Of a stretch of DNA of 64,000 nt, positions 16,714 through 26,308 are shown in pieces. The first letter of the stretch is position 1. Each line of letters begins with the position of its first letter. The DNA is from Kurthia zopfii (GTDB lineage: Bacteria; Bacillota; Bacilli; Bacillales_A; Planococcaceae): NCBI RefSeq assembly GCF_003143955.1, contig NZ_QFVS01000011.1:1-64000 (forward strand), written 5' to 3'. The notes beneath the pieces were generated by a model. It was not told the DNA's origin and did no database searches. It saw nothing but the letters and a program-made list of their open reading frames with translations. A program made the translations under genes and the position numbers.

Positions 16714-17987
16714 ATTCGAACACTCCTTCTCCAACCATATAATCCTGCTAAAAAGATCAAACTCCCGATTATAATTAAAGAAATCTTCATCGGCTTGTCT
16801 TCCTTATGCTCTGAAATTGCTGACATAAGTGGACGTTCATCAACCAACTGATTTTTCTCCGTCTTATTCGTTTGCTGATCCATTTGATTTAATAGAACAA
16901 CACTTGGTGATTCGATGAAATATTGGTATGCCGGTTCACGAACCATCCATTGCCCAAAACTTTGAAGTGCAACATATTTCGCATCTCCAAAACCATCTTC
17001 ATCTACATCAAAGCCTGAGTAATCATCATAAAAGTTTTCATGAATATCATTCGCTGTACCATCGGAACGTATATTCACAATATTTCCCAGGAAATCATTA
17101 TGGTTCACTGTATTTTTTTCATATGAACCTGTAAATTCAACTGCCGTTTGGTTCGTTAAAAATACATTATCCAAAATATGCGATTTCTTCATATTCTGAC
17201 TTGAAATCGCCGTACGATTCCCAATCAATTGATTATTCTTCGTGACGATATTTTCAGCATTATAGAGCGTGAAGCCCGAGCTATTCCAGTCACTTTGATA
17301 TTGAATCGTATTTTCTTCAAGTAAAGCATTTTTCGCAATCATTAGCATGATTCCGGTTACATTATTCTCAAGCATATTATCTCTGGCATAAATATCTTTT
17401 CCGTACATATAATGCAAGCCGTAACGACTGTATGTTGCTTTATTATTTATAATTTTCGAACCTGTTACTCGTTCTAAATAATATGCATCCATCACTTCCG
17501 TAATAAAGCTATTGGAAATATTAATATTCTTACTATCGTAAGCTGCTACACCAGATCCTTTATCCGCATATTGCCCATCGACACCACGCATCGTAAAGTC
17601 ATCTACAGTTACATCAGAAGAATTTCGGATATTAACACCACTCCACATATAGATCATTTTAATGTTCTCAATGTGAATTTGTGAAGATTTCTTCACATCT
17701 ATGGCAGATTGAGATCGAGCAAAACGAAGATTCTTCAAAGTAACATCCTTCGTATTCTCGATTGTTAATACCGTATTATCATATCCTGCACGCATTAATG
17801 TCTTCTTGCCACCGATAATTGTAATTGGTTTTTTAATCGTAGCTTTTTCTGAATAGCTGCGATCAAACAACTTCAATGTACCGCCACTTGGAGTTTTATC
17901 AATTTGTGATTGTAAACTTTCCGCGTGTGCTTGTGCTGAAAAACCGAGTAAGCTAATGAAAAAAACGAATAGGAAACGCCATTTCAT
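16710..17987 (-). CDS. NosD-like copper-handling right-handed beta-helix protein
   Basis: This 425-residue exported protein has a signal peptide (MKWRFLFVFFISLLGFSAQAHA) and about 330 residues of parallel beta-helix repeats with Asn ladders (INNKATYSRYGLHYMYGKD, IMLMIAKNALLEENTI). A C-terminal membrane helix (ISLIIIGSLIFLAGLYGW) and basic tail complete it. This is the NosD architecture (CASH/NosD repeats). The ATG at 17987 follows GGAGGAG. It overlaps the downstream NosL gene by 4 nt and lies 72 bp after the first NosL gene, with a small GAATATTT/AAATATTC dyad between. Confidence 0.87.
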   Translation of the reverse strand: MKWRFLFVFFISLLGFSAQAHAESLQSQIDKTPSGGTLKLFDRSYSEKATIKKPITIIGGKKTLMRAGYDNTVLTIENTKDVTLKNLRFARSQSAIDVKKSSQIHIENIKMIYMWSGVNIRNSSDVTVDDFTMRGVDGQYADKGSGVAAYDSKNINISNSFITEVMDAYYLERVTGSKIINNKATYSRYGLHYMYGKDIYARDNMLENNVTGIMLMIAKNALLEENTIQYQSDWNSSGFTLYNAENIVTKNNQLIGNRTAISSQNMKKSHILDNVFLTNQTAVEFTGSYEKNTVNHNDFLGNIVNIRSDGTANDIHENFYDDYSGFDVDEDGFGDAKYVALQSFGQWMVREPAYQYFIESPSVVLLNQMDQQTNKTEKNQLVDERPLMSAISEHKEDKPMKISLIIIGSLIFLAGLYGWRRSVRI

Positions 17988-18059
17988 TATTTTCTCCTCC
18001 AATAATGGTGAAGAGGAATATTTCAATTGAATAAAATATTCCCCTCATTTGATCTTTAA

Positions 18060-18698
18060 TTAGTGACCGCTGTTATCGTCGTGTTCTTTATCATGATCAC
18101 CATGTTCATCATGACCTTCATGCTCGTCATGACCTTTGTGTTCATCATGTTTCATATCGCCCATTTTGCTAAATCTTTCATGAGCTACATCATCAATGTC
18201 GCTCGCTTTAACAATTTTAGCTTCTTTATGTTCTTTGATAAATGATTCTGCTGCTTCTTTCGTACCGAAGTATGCGAAACCATATTTCATAGGTGTTTTA
18301 ATATCACCTTTCACAACGATTGCGTCATCTAACTTCATCCAACTCTTATCATCGTAGTTACGTACGAATTTATCAAGTGTTACCTTATGTTTACGTTCAT
18401 AGTTTAACATACAACCAGCATCATCGAAGAATAAGTTCTTTCCTTTTGCATCTACAGCTTGTGCAGTGAATGCACCCATATCATCTGATTTAGCATATGC
18501 TTTCATATTACAGAATGCACAAACTTCATCTTTCGCTGGTTCTTTTAGTTTAATTCCATCTACTACAGTCGTGCCGTCGTCTTTGGACACTTCAGTTTTT
18601 GGTGTAGACTCTTCTTTTTTAGATGTATCTTCTGAGTTACCGCAAGCTCCTAATAGTGATACTGCAAGTAATGCGCTAATTCCAACTCGATAATTCAT
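18060..18698 (-). CDS. NosL-like lipoprotein with His/Asp-rich metal-binding tail (first copy)
   Basis: This 212-residue lipoprotein has the lipobox SLLGAC and a Ser/Thr/Lys/Glu linker, then a NosL domain with VCAFCNMKAY and FFDDAGCMLNYE. The C-terminal tail of about 30 residues is built from HDEH/GHDEHE units with about ten His. The His-rich tail is unusual for NosL and should bind copper, zinc or nickel. It heads the nosL-nosD-nosL-nosY-nosF operon. No nosZ is present up- or downstream. Confidence 0.85.
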   Translation of the reverse strand: MNYRVGISALLAVSLLGACGNSEDTSKKEESTPKTEVSKDDGTTVVDGIKLKEPAKDEVCAFCNMKAYAKSDDMGAFTAQAVDAKGKNLFFDDAGCMLNYERKHKVTLDKFVRNYDDKSWMKLDDAIVVKGDIKTPMKYGFAYFGTKEAAESFIKEHKEAKIVKASDIDDVAHERFSKMGDMKHDEHKGHDEHEGHDEHGDHDKEHDDNSGH

Positions 18699-18813
18699 GA
18701 ATAAAACACTCCTCTGTATTTATACGTTCTAGTTTACTTCTATACTGTACATGGCAATTGTGAAATAAAATGAAAATCCGTGTGACTTTTTTTCGTCAAA
18801 TATTCTTTTCAAT

Positions 18814-18848
18814 AAAAAAGACACTCGGAAATCTCTCCCCGAATGTCT
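18814..18848 (-). terminator. Intrinsic terminator of pncB-nadE
   Basis: On the minus strand AGACATTCGG and CCGAGTGTCT form a stem (one mismatch), followed by six T. It lies 12 bp after the nadE stop. Confidence 0.88.
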
Positions 18849-18860
18849 CTAAACCAAAAC

Positions 18861-19688
18861 TTATTTCCAAAAATTATCGAAAACAGTGATTGGCATATGT
18901 CGTTTATGTTGTGAACGTAAATAGTGACCTTCCAGTCTTTCTTTTGCTTCAGAAGGAATTTCCTTCCCTTCTAAATAATCATCTATTTGATCATAAGTGA
19001 CACCTAATGCTTCTTCATCAGGTAATGAAGGTCGATCTTCTTCCAAATCAGCAGTCGGTACTTTTTCATAAAGATGTGGCGGGCAATTCAATTCTTTTAG
19101 CAACTGTTTGCCTTGTCTTTTATTCAAACGCCAAATCGGAGTTAAGTCCGCTCCACCATCACCGAATTTCGTATAAAAGCCAGTGATTGCTTCAGCCGCA
19201 TGATCCGTACCAATTACAACTCCTGCATTTGCAGCAGCAATCGCAAATTGAACTTTCATACGTTCGCGTGCTTTTTCATTTCCTTTTTGGAAATCAGATA
19301 ATTTCACGCCTGCATCGATTAAAGCTTGAACTCCCGCATCTACCGCATTTTTTACATTGACAGTGTATGTCTTTGTCGGTTGAATAAATGCTAAAGCATC
19401 TTCACAATCCGCCTCATCTGCTTGTAAACCATACGGCAATCGTACAGCCCAAAATGAATACTGATGTTCACCAGCTTCTTCATTCAATTCATCGACTGCT
19501 AATTGAGTCAACTTACCTGCAAGTGTTGAATCCTGACCTCCTGAAATACCTAATACAAAACCTTTTACGAAAGTATGTTTTTGCGCATACTCTTTTAAAA
19601 AGTCGATTGTACGGCGAATTTCCGTTTGTGCGTCAATAACTGGTAGTACTCGCAATTCTTGAATGACAGTCTGTTGTAAAGTCATCAT
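18861..19688 (-). CDS. nadE: NH3-dependent NAD+ synthetase
   Basis: This 275-residue enzyme converts nicotinate adenine dinucleotide, ATP and ammonia to NAD+. It has the ATP-pyrophosphatase loop SGGQDST (about 46-52), [17 protein letters not shown], the NAAN-binding [23 protein letters not shown] stretch and the C-terminal RSQHKRHMP. There is no glutaminase domain, so it belongs to the short ammonia-dependent class. Its first ATG overlaps the pncB stop as TAATG, and GGAGGGAAG lies just upstream. It works directly after PncB in nicotinate salvage. Confidence 0.95.
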   Translation of the reverse strand: MMTLQQTVIQELRVLPVIDAQTEIRRTIDFLKEYAQKHTFVKGFVLGISGGQDSTLAGKLTQLAVDELNEEAGEHQYSFWAVRLPYGLQADEADCEDALAFIQPTKTYTVNVKNAVDAGVQALIDAGVKLSDFQKGNEKARERMKVQFAIAAANAGVVIGTDHAAEAITGFYTKFGDGGADLTPIWRLNKRQGKQLLKELNCPPHLYEKVPTADLEEDRPSLPDEEALGVTYDQIDDYLEGKEIPSEAKERLEGHYLRSQHKRHMPITVFDNFWK

Positions 19689-21169
19689 TACTTCCCTCCA
19701 AGTCCTTCGCTAACTTTAGCGACCATTTCTTGAACTTCGGCAATATTCCGCATTTTGTTATTCCAACATTTTTGGCTTAAATCTACTGGATATTCTTCTG
19801 GATTCAATGAACGTTTATATTCATCCCATAATAATGCTAAATTATCTTTTGCATACTGTGCCATCTCAGAAACTGCTGGGCTTGTGTAAATCACTTGACC
19901 ATTTTCTACAACTTTCTCATGTAGGTTTTTCGCTTCAAAGTTCGTCACAAATTTCGAGATAAATGTATGGACAGGATGGAACATTTTAATTTTTTCTTCT
20001 GATTGCGGATCTTCATCGTACATTGTGATGTAGTCGCCTTCTGCTTTGCCGTTTTCACGGTCGATGATGCGATACAGTTTTTTGCGTCCTGGTGTTGTCA
20101 CTTTTTCTGCGTTGGCAGAAATTTTGATTGTATCCACCATGTCGCCTTCCACATCTTCAATCGAAACAATTTTGTAGACCGCACCTAAAGCTGGTTGGTC
20201 ATAAGCCGTAATGATTTTCGTACCAATTCCCCACATATCTACACGAGCATCTTGAGCTTTTAAGTTCAACATTGTGTATTCATCAAGATCATTTGAAACG
20301 ACGATTTTCGCATCTGGGAATCCTGCATCATCAAGCATTTTTCTAGCTGCTTTTGATAGGAATGCGATGTCACCGCTATCTAAACGAATGCCGACGAAGT
20401 TAATTTTGTCGCCTAATTCTTTTGCTACTTGAATCGCTGAAGGTACACCTGATTTCAATGTATCAAATGTATCCACTAAAAACACGCAATCCTTATGTCT
20501 ACGTGCATATGCATGGAACGCTTCATAATCACTGTGATAAGCCTGTACAAGTGAGTGTGCATGCGTACCTGAAATCGGTAAGTTGAATAACTTGCCAGCT
20601 CGAACATTACTCGTTGAAGCAAATCCGCCAATAATTGCAGCACGTGTACCCCAAATCGCTGCGTCCATCTCTTGCGCACGGCGCGTACCGAATTCCATAA
20701 CGCTTTCATTCTCAGCAACATGTTTAATACGGCTCGCTTTAGTCGCGATTAGAGTTTGGTAGTTAACGATATTTAATAATGCTGTTTCTACTAGTTGTGC
20801 TTCCACTAGAGGTGCTTCAATGCGAACGATTGGCTCGTTTCCGAAAACCGTCTCGCCTTCGATCATCGAATAGACATCACCCGTGAATCTTAAATCTTTT
20901 AAATAGGCGATGAAATCTTCCTTGTACCCTACTTCATCTCGTAAGTAAGCGATATCTGAATCACTGAATTTGAAGTCTCTTAAGTATTCCAACATTCTTT
21001 CAAGCCCTGCAAACACCGCATAGCCATTGCCGAATGGTAGCTTTCTAAAATATAGTTCAAATACTGATTTTCGATTATGAATGCCGTCAGCCCAATAAGA
21101 TTCCGCCATATTAATTTGATACAAGTCTGTGTGTAAAGCCAGGCTGTCGTCAGGATATACTTTTGTCAT
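19688..21169 (-). CDS. pncB: Nicotinate phosphoribosyltransferase
   Basis: This 493-residue enzyme makes nicotinate mononucleotide from nicotinate and PRPP. It shows [16 protein letters not shown] near the N-terminus, [12 protein letters not shown], the substrate-site GTHAHSLV with the conserved His, and the [10 protein letters not shown] and VVSNDLDE motifs. AGAGGGAG precedes the ATG at 21169; the longer reading from 21238 has no ribosome site and overlaps the promoter. It is the first gene of a two-gene NAD salvage operon with nadE. Confidence 0.94.
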   Translation of the reverse strand: MTKVYPDDSLALHTDLYQINMAESYWADGIHNRKSVFELYFRKLPFGNGYAVFAGLERMLEYLRDFKFSDSDIAYLRDEVGYKEDFIAYLKDLRFTGDVYSMIEGETVFGNEPIVRIEAPLVEAQLVETALLNIVNYQTLIATKASRIKHVAENESVMEFGTRRAQEMDAAIWGTRAAIIGGFASTSNVRAGKLFNLPISGTHAHSLVQAYHSDYEAFHAYARRHKDCVFLVDTFDTLKSGVPSAIQVAKELGDKINFVGIRLDSGDIAFLSKAARKMLDDAGFPDAKIVVSNDLDEYTMLNLKAQDARVDMWGIGTKIITAYDQPALGAVYKIVSIEDVEGDMVDTIKISANAEKVTTPGRKKLYRIIDRENGKAEGDYITMYDEDPQSEEKIKMFHPVHTFISKFVTNFEAKNLHEKVVENGQVIYTSPAVSEMAQYAKDNLALLWDEYKRSLNPEEYPVDLSQKCWNNKMRNIAEVQEMVAKVSEGLGGK

Positions 21170-21230
21170 AATGGTTCTCCCTCTTCCACTTCTCTTTATT
21201 TGTCGATTATTGCAGCCAAAATGATTACTT

Positions 21231-21259
21231 ATTATCATACCCGGTTAGATACATTTCAA
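21231..21259 (-). promoter_or_regulatory. Probable promoter of pncB-nadE
   Basis: On the minus strand TTGAAA (21254-21259) and GATAAT (21231-21236) have a 17-nt spacer, 62 bp upstream of the pncB start. The rest of the 443-bp gap (to 21612) is AT-rich. It holds a direct repeat AAGTTCAACAA at 21492 and 21519; I see no gene in it. Confidence 0.5.
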
Positions 21260-21612
21260 GTCATTTGGTTGTATTTACGTAGTTACTTCACTGTTAAAAT
21301 AATATTTATGTAATACATAATAGCAAAAATATAAGTATAAGTCGTCCATATTGTACATAATTTTGACATATCCTTAATATCTTGTCAGGTGTAAAGTGTA
21401 TTATAGCATAGCAATTTCCCTATTCAGAAAGGCATTTTACTAAATAGAACAGTTCATTCGAAATAATAAAAATATTTGGAAATAGCCATTGAAGTTCAAC
21501 AATTTTAATATTAAACTAAAGTTCAACAAGTTACTTTATACATAAAAAAATAACCGTAAATTGTTTTTCTATCATTACAATTTAGACTTATATTATATAG
21601 GGGAGAAAAATT

Positions 21613-22176
21613 ATGAAGACCTACACAATCAAAGTTGCAGGATACACACGCCATTTGCCCATCGTCAAAATTAGAGAAAATTTATCCATTGCTAGTTTCA
21701 ACCTTTTAGGTGATGTTGAATTAGTGCAAGCGACAGCGAAAGAATTACTTCAACAATTGCCACACTTAGATGTACTGATTACTGCCGAAGCTAAAGGTAT
21801 TCCGCTAATTTATGAACTTTCTAAAATGTTAAAACTCCCTCGATATGTCGTAGCCCGAAAACAAGTGAAGAGCTATATGTTTAAGCCTATTGTTCATGAG
21901 GTTCACTCGATCACCACTGCCGAATCTCAAATACTCGCACTTGATTATGAGGATGCGGCTTTCTTAAATTATAAACGCGTTGCCATCATTGATGATGTCA
22001 TTAGTTCTGGTTCTTCTTTGGAAGCGCTTGAAACCCTTGTTAATAAAGCAGGCGGACAGATTGTAGCGAAAGCCTGTATTTTAGTCGAAGGTGAATCAGT
22101 AGATCGACAAGATGTCATTCACCTTGATGAACTACCACTTTTCACAGATGAAATGGTCGAAAAACACCCAGAATAA
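21613..22176 (+). CDS. Purine phosphoribosyltransferase family protein (Apt-like)
   Basis: This 187-residue type I phosphoribosyltransferase has the PRPP-binding loop VAIIDDVISSGSS (about 130-142) and the upstream DVLITAEAKGIPLIYEL segment that corresponds to the pyrophosphate loop. ARKQVKSYMF resembles the substrate hood region of adenine and xanthine enzymes. It is divergent from the usual Apt and Xpt sequences, so the base used cannot be fixed. GGGGAG precedes the ATG. It is a single gene that converges on adaB over a shared terminator. Confidence 0.78.
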   Translation: MKTYTIKVAGYTRHLPIVKIRENLSIASFNLLGDVELVQATAKELLQQLPHLDVLITAEAKGIPLIYELSKMLKLPRYVVARKQVKSYMFKPIVHEVHSITTAESQILALDYEDAAFLNYKRVAIIDDVISSGSSLEALETLVNKAGGQIVAKACILVEGESVDRQDVIHLDELPLFTDEMVEKHPE

Positions 22177-22180
22177 ATAC

Positions 22181-22222
22181 AAAAAAGGTCACCGATATTT
22201 GATAATCCGTGACCTTTATTTT
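22181..22222. terminator. Bidirectional terminator between the phosphoribosyltransferase gene and adaB
   Basis: AAAGGTCAC and GTGACCTTT form a 9-bp perfect stem with A runs on the left and T-rich sequence on the right, so it can serve both converging genes. Confidence 0.82.
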
Positions 22223-22712
22223 ATAGAATATTTTCAAGTGTAAGCAGTTCTTTTTTCAAAGTTAAACCACTTCTAAAGCCTGTTAGTTTACCATTTTTGC
22301 CGATTACTCTATGACAAGGAACGACGATGAGAATTGGATTTTTTCCGATTGCATTTGCAACAGCTCTCACTGCCGAGGGTTTTCCTAATGCTTCCGCAAT
22401 ATCCGAGTAACAACATTTTTCTCCGTATTGAACTTTCAACAATTCAGCCCAAACTGACTGTTGAAAATCAGTGCCACGTAGATCTAATTTCACATCCGAA
22501 AAATCTGTAGTGACACCTGAAAAATATTGCTCAAACTCTTTTGTATAGTCCTTCATATATTGAGTTGATTGTGTTAGCTCCGTCATGCCGGCTTTCCCTA
22601 ACCATTCCACCATCTCATCATAATCATTACTGACAAAACATAGCCCCTGTTCTGTGGCAGCTATAAATATTTCATCGTTACATCCCTTTAGAGAATCATA
22701 GTAAACAATCAT
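22221..22712 (-). CDS. adaB: Methylated-DNA--protein-cysteine methyltransferase
   Basis: This 163-residue DNA repair protein transfers the methyl group of O6-methylguanine to its own Cys133 in the VPCHRVIGKNGKLTGF active-site block. It also has the helix-turn-helix segment CYSDIAEALGKPSAVRAVANA. Length and motifs match Ogt/AdaB. It starts 4 bp after the adaA stop, so the two are one operon, as in Bacillus subtilis. Confidence 0.93.
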   Translation of the reverse strand: MIVYYDSLKGCNDEIFIAATEQGLCFVSNDYDEMVEWLGKAGMTELTQSTQYMKDYTKEFEQYFSGVTTDFSDVKLDLRGTDFQQSVWAELLKVQYGEKCCYSDIAEALGKPSAVRAVANAIGKNPILIVVPCHRVIGKNGKLTGFRSGLTLKKELLTLENIL

Positions 22713-22716
22713 GCTA

Positions 22717-23277
22717 CTACCTGCCTTCTAATGTTTTTTTATATTGCTTAGGGGTTGTACCAACTAAACTTTTAAAAAGTGTAATAAAATAAGAAGTATT
22801 ATGTAGACCTACTTGATGACCAACTTCTTCAACAGAAAGACCTGTATTTTGTAATAATTCTACCGCTTTATTTATTCGAACCTTTTGTAAGTATTCCGTA
22901 GGTGAATAACCTTTTGCTTTTTTATATACTCGTTGTAGATGATATGGACTACCGTGGAAAGTATCTGCTAAAAACTGTAGCGTAATGTGCTCCGTATAAT
23001 TTTGATCCATATATTGATTCATTTGATCGGTCCAAATCTCATCTGGCAATCGAATGCCACCAGGTTTACATCTCTTACACGGTCTAAACCCTGCTTCCAT
23101 TGCTAACTCAACATTTCTATAAATTCGAACGTTTTCCTTATTCGGATTTTTTGAAGGACATGAAGGGCGACAACAAATTTTTGTTGAAGTGACCGCATAT
23201 ACAAATTCTTTATCAACTTTTGCATTATTATCTTCTATAGCTTGCCATTCAAGCTCTGTAGGAACACTCCCTAGCAT
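22717..23277 (-). CDS. adaA: Ada-type methylphosphotriester methyltransferase and transcription activator
   Basis: This protein of about 186 residues has the zinc-bound sensor domain (CCRPSCPS and FRPCKRCKP, four Cys ligands), which accepts a methyl from DNA phosphotriesters. An AraC-type helix-turn-helix region follows (about 90-186, GSPYHLQRVYKKAKGYSPTEYL). Methylated AdaA should activate its own operon. I set the start at the ATG at 23277, since AAGGTG lies 6 nt upstream. The earlier ATG at 23301 is only about 10 nt after the likely transcription start, and the ATG at 23283 is too close to the site. Confidence 0.88.
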   Translation of the reverse strand: MLGSVPTELEWQAIEDNNAKVDKEFVYAVTSTKICCRPSCPSKNPNKENVRIYRNVELAMEAGFRPCKRCKPGGIRLPDEIWTDQMNQYMDQNYTEHITLQFLADTFHGSPYHLQRVYKKAKGYSPTEYLQKVRINKAVELLQNTGLSVEEVGHQVGLHNTSYFITLFKSLVGTTPKQYKKTLEGR

Positions 23278-23318
23278 TTTCATCACCTTATCTCTTATCA
23301 TATAATATGAGTATTTGA

Positions 23319-23347
23319 ATTATACCCGCGTTTTTAGTATTTCATAA
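23319..23347 (-). promoter_or_regulatory. Probable promoter of adaA-adaB
   Basis: On the minus strand TATAAT (23319-23324) lies 17 nt downstream of TTATGA (23342-23347), a weak -35 as expected for an activator-dependent promoter. Confidence 0.6.
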
Positions 23348-23415
23348 CTTAATTTAATTATAATAGTAAAATATCATTATTTCTTTACTATAGTAATTGA
23401 CGAGGAGCTGACTTT

Positions 23416-24147
23416 TTGAATCCAATAAATCAACCTGCTATTTGTTTTGAAAATGTTTATTTCACTTCAAATAAACAACAAATTCTTGAAAATATAAGTG
23501 GCAAAATTGCTGAAGCAAAAATCACTGCATTTGTCGGACCATCAGGTGCTGGTAAATCCACACTGTTGAAAATGTGTAATCGACTCATCTCTCAAACTTC
23601 GGGCAAAATCGAAGTTTTCAATCAACCAATTGAGCAATTCAATCCAATTGAACTGCGACGTGAAGTTGGCATTTCTCTTCAGTCTGCGCCTATGATCAAC
23701 GGAACGGTTTTTGACAATCTCAACCTTCCGAAAAAACTCCAACAAGCCACACTTAGTACCCGTGACGCCATTACTATATTAAAGGACGTAGGATTAGACG
23801 AAACGTTTCTTAAAAAAGATGCAAAAAATTTATCTGGTGGGCAAAAACAACGTGTTTCTATTGCTAGAACGCTAATTAATAAGTCAAAAATATTGTTGCT
23901 AGATGAGATTACATCGGCTTTAGATCCAACTGCGACGAAAGAAATCGAGCAATTAATTTTATCTTTAAATAAAAAATATAATGTAACAATTATTTTAGTC
24001 ACACATAATATTGAACAGGCCATCGCTATAAGTGATGAAATTTGGGTGCTAATGAATGGTTCTTTAATCGAAATTTGCGCAAGCAATCAATTAAAAAACT
24101 CCTCAAATCCTCAAATTCAGCAATTTTTAAGCGGGGTGCTGAAATGA
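23416..24147 (+). CDS. fetA: ABC transporter ATP-binding protein, FetA/YbbL-like
   Basis: This 243-residue ATPase has Walker A GPSGAGKST (about 42-50), Q-loop SLQSAP, signature LSGGQKQRVSIAR, Walker B ILLLDEITSALD and the switch His in LVTHN. The paired UPF0014/FetB permease makes it a FetAB-type exporter, reported in Escherichia coli to export iron. It starts with TTG, with GAGGAG about 8 nt upstream. The stop overlaps the fetB start as ATGA. Confidence 0.85.
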   Translation: MNPINQPAICFENVYFTSNKQQILENISGKIAEAKITAFVGPSGAGKSTLLKMCNRLISQTSGKIEVFNQPIEQFNPIELRREVGISLQSAPMINGTVFDNLNLPKKLQQATLSTRDAITILKDVGLDETFLKKDAKNLSGGQKQRVSIARTLINKSKILLLDEITSALDPTATKEIEQLILSLNKKYNVTIILVTHNIEQAIAISDEIWVLMNGSLIEICASNQLKNSSNPQIQQFLSGVLK

Positions 24148-24911
24148 CTTTTACTACATTAGCGATCACACTACTCTTTGTATTAGTGCCGTTACTTTTA
24201 TCAAAAGCTCTCAATTTAAACCTTGGAAAAGATACGATCATTGCAACTGTTCGATCAATCATTCAACTGCTAATTGTCGGTTACATTCTAAAATTTGTTT
24301 TTGAGGGCAATCAACTAATCTACATCTTATTAATGATTGCATTGATGATTGTTGCAGCGACTTTAAATGCACGTAAAAAGGGCGAGTCGATTTCCGGCAT
24401 CACTTGGAAAATCGCACTAACATTATTGACCGTCGAAATCATTACGATGACTGTATTAGTAGGGTTTCAAGTCATTCCCCCGACAGCTCAATACGTCATC
24501 CCTTTGAGCGGTATGGCAATTGGTAACGCCATGGTATTATCCATCCTATTCCTTAATCGATTCAAAGCAGAAATCGAAGCGTATTCAGATGAAGTTGAGT
24601 TAATTCTTTCATTAGGTGGGACGCCAAAACAAGCGATTCATCGCCAACTAATTGCTGCGATCAAAGCGAGTATGATTCCCACAATCGAAAGCCAAAAAAC
24701 AATCGGACTCGTTCAATTACCGGGTATGATGAGTGGACAAATTATTGCAGGTGCAGATCCATTACAAGCTGTTCAATTTCAATTGCTCGTCTTATTCATG
24801 CTCCTATCTAGCGCAGCGATTTCAAGTGTCCTACTAGGTTTCCTCTCCTACCCAACGCTCTTTAATCAGCAAATGCAATTGATCAAAGAAAAGTTTAATC
24901 CAGAAAATTAA
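24144..24911 (+). CDS. fetB: UPF0014/FetB-family metal export permease
   Basis: This 255-residue membrane protein has about seven helices and the family block IPLSGMAIGNAMVLSILFLNRFKAEIEA. The later LGGTPKQAIHRQLIAAIKASMIPTIESQKTIGLVQLPGMMSGQIIAGADP stretch is also typical of YbbM/FetB. The ATG at 24144 overlaps the ATPase stop, and GCGGGGTG lies upstream; the longer frame from 24042 lies inside fetA. It is followed by a strong terminator. Confidence 0.88.
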   Translation: MTFTTLAITLLFVLVPLLLSKALNLNLGKDTIIATVRSIIQLLIVGYILKFVFEGNQLIYILLMIALMIVAATLNARKKGESISGITWKIALTLLTVEIITMTVLVGFQVIPPTAQYVIPLSGMAIGNAMVLSILFLNRFKAEIEAYSDEVELILSLGGTPKQAIHRQLIAAIKASMIPTIESQKTIGLVQLPGMMSGQIIAGADPLQAVQFQLLVLFMLLSSAAISSVLLGFLSYPTLFNQQMQLIKEKFNPEN

Positions 24912-24950
24912 AAATCGTCTTCCCATTCCATGTGGGAAGACGACTTTTTT
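24912..24950 (+). terminator. Intrinsic terminator of fetAB
   Basis: AAATCGTCTTCCCA is followed by a 7-nt loop and TGGGAAGACGACTT with a T run, a 12-bp perfect stem. From here to 25275 the DNA is AT-rich with no gene; it should contain the promoter of the next gene, but I cannot pick one firmly. Confidence 0.92.
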
Positions 24951-25275
24951 GTCATAACATTAATTTTGTACCTACGTAACAACTTACAGATTTTATTAGT
25001 TAAATGCAACTCGTTTGTCATAAAACGAGACAAAAACGGTTACAAATTAGACGAATGCTGTAAAAAATAAAAACTCTGCCAATTTTACTTTTAGGAATAG
25101 ACTTTAAATGAATTCCATTTTACATAATATTGTTGAAAATAACGTTATTCTATCAGAATATTCTTTCTTTAAAAAGTAAGCGTTTTTTTGTAAGATTTTT
25201 AAGTATTTTTTAGCATTTCATGGTTTAATAGGGTTATGAACTACTAAAATATAACCATGTAAGGAGTAATGTCAT

Positions 25276-26250
25276 ATGTCTGTAAAAGATTTTTTTATCG
25301 CACTTTCAGAAAACCAATTTTTAAATAACAACGCTAAAAAGTACGGCCTAAAACTTGGCGCTCAAAGCGTAGTTGCTGGCACAAATATTGATGAAGTAAT
25401 TGAATCAATTAAGTATTTAAATAAACAAGGAATTTCTTGTACAGTAGATAATTTAGGTGAATTTGTTTTCGAACGTTCTGAAGCAACAGCTGCAAAAGAA
25501 CAGATTCTAGCGGTAATTGAAGCAATTCATACAAGTGGCGTAGACGCACATATTTCATTAAAACCTTCACAACTTGGTTTAGATATCGATTTAGATTTTT
25601 GTTATAACAATTTAGAAGAGATCGTCTCTCTTGCACATCAATATGATATTTTCATCAACTTCGATATGGAAAACTACGAACGTCTTCAAACTTCATTCGA
25701 TTTCGTTGAAAGACTATCAGAAAAACATGACAATGTCGGCACAGTAATTCAAGCTTACTTCCACCGCGCTGAAGAGGATCTTGCAAAATTCAAAGACTAC
25801 CGTCTACGCATCGTAAAGGGCGCTTATAAAGAGCCTGAAACAGTCGCATTCCAATCAAAAGATGAGATTGATGCTAACTATATAAAACTGCTTGAATACC
25901 ACCTTCTGAACGGGAAATTTACGTCGATCGCAACTCATGACCATGATGTCATTAACCATATGAAGAAATTCATCGCGCTTCATGACATTCCAAAAGAAAA
26001 ATACGAGTTCCAAATGTTATATGGCTTCCGTAAAGAGATGCAAATCGATCTTGCAAAAGAAGGCTATAACTTCTGTACGTATGTTCCTTTCGGAGAAGAT
26101 TGGTACGGTTACTTCATGCGTCGCCTTGCAGAACGTCCTCAAAACATTCAACTAGTTACGAAACAAGTATTCAACAAAAAAACGAATACTATTTTAGGTG
26201 TAGCTGCTGCTGCATTTATTATTGGCCGTTTAACAAAGAAACGTAAATAA
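25276..26250 (+). CDS. Proline dehydrogenase
   Basis: This 324-residue FAD enzyme oxidises proline to pyrroline-5-carboxylate. The single-domain PRODH barrel shows SLKPSQLGLDID, FDMENYER, RIVKGAYKEPE, TSIATHDHD, FQMLYGFRKEMQ and the flavin/proline site YVPFGEDWYGYFMRRLAERPQN. TAAGGAG lies upstream of the ATG. No pyrroline-5-carboxylate dehydrogenase gene is next to it, so the second step must be encoded elsewhere. It would be named fadM or putB depending on the nomenclature used. Confidence 0.92.
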   Translation: MSVKDFFIALSENQFLNNNAKKYGLKLGAQSVVAGTNIDEVIESIKYLNKQGISCTVDNLGEFVFERSEATAAKEQILAVIEAIHTSGVDAHISLKPSQLGLDIDLDFCYNNLEEIVSLAHQYDIFINFDMENYERLQTSFDFVERLSEKHDNVGTVIQAYFHRAEEDLAKFKDYRLRIVKGAYKEPETVAFQSKDEIDANYIKLLEYHLLNGKFTSIATHDHDVINHMKKFIALHDIPKEKYEFQMLYGFRKEMQIDLAKEGYNFCTYVPFGEDWYGYFMRRLAERPQNIQLVTKQVFNKKTNTILGVAAAAFIIGRLTKKRK

Positions 26251-26308
26251 ATGAACACTAAAAAAGATGGCCCTGGTTAATTTACTGGAGTCATCTTTTA
26301 GTGTTCAT
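26251..26308. terminator. Bidirectional terminator between proline dehydrogenase and desR
   Basis: ATGAACACTAAAA and TTTTAGTGTTCAT flank AGATG/CATCT and a further TGG/CTGG pairing, giving a long stem with A- and T-rich edges. The two converging genes end on either side of it. Confidence 0.85.

Noticed and set aside
24951-25275. Possible small gene or riboswitch before the proline dehydrogenase gene
   Set aside because: The 325 bp are AT-rich with no convincing start plus ribosome site and no motif of a known RNA class.
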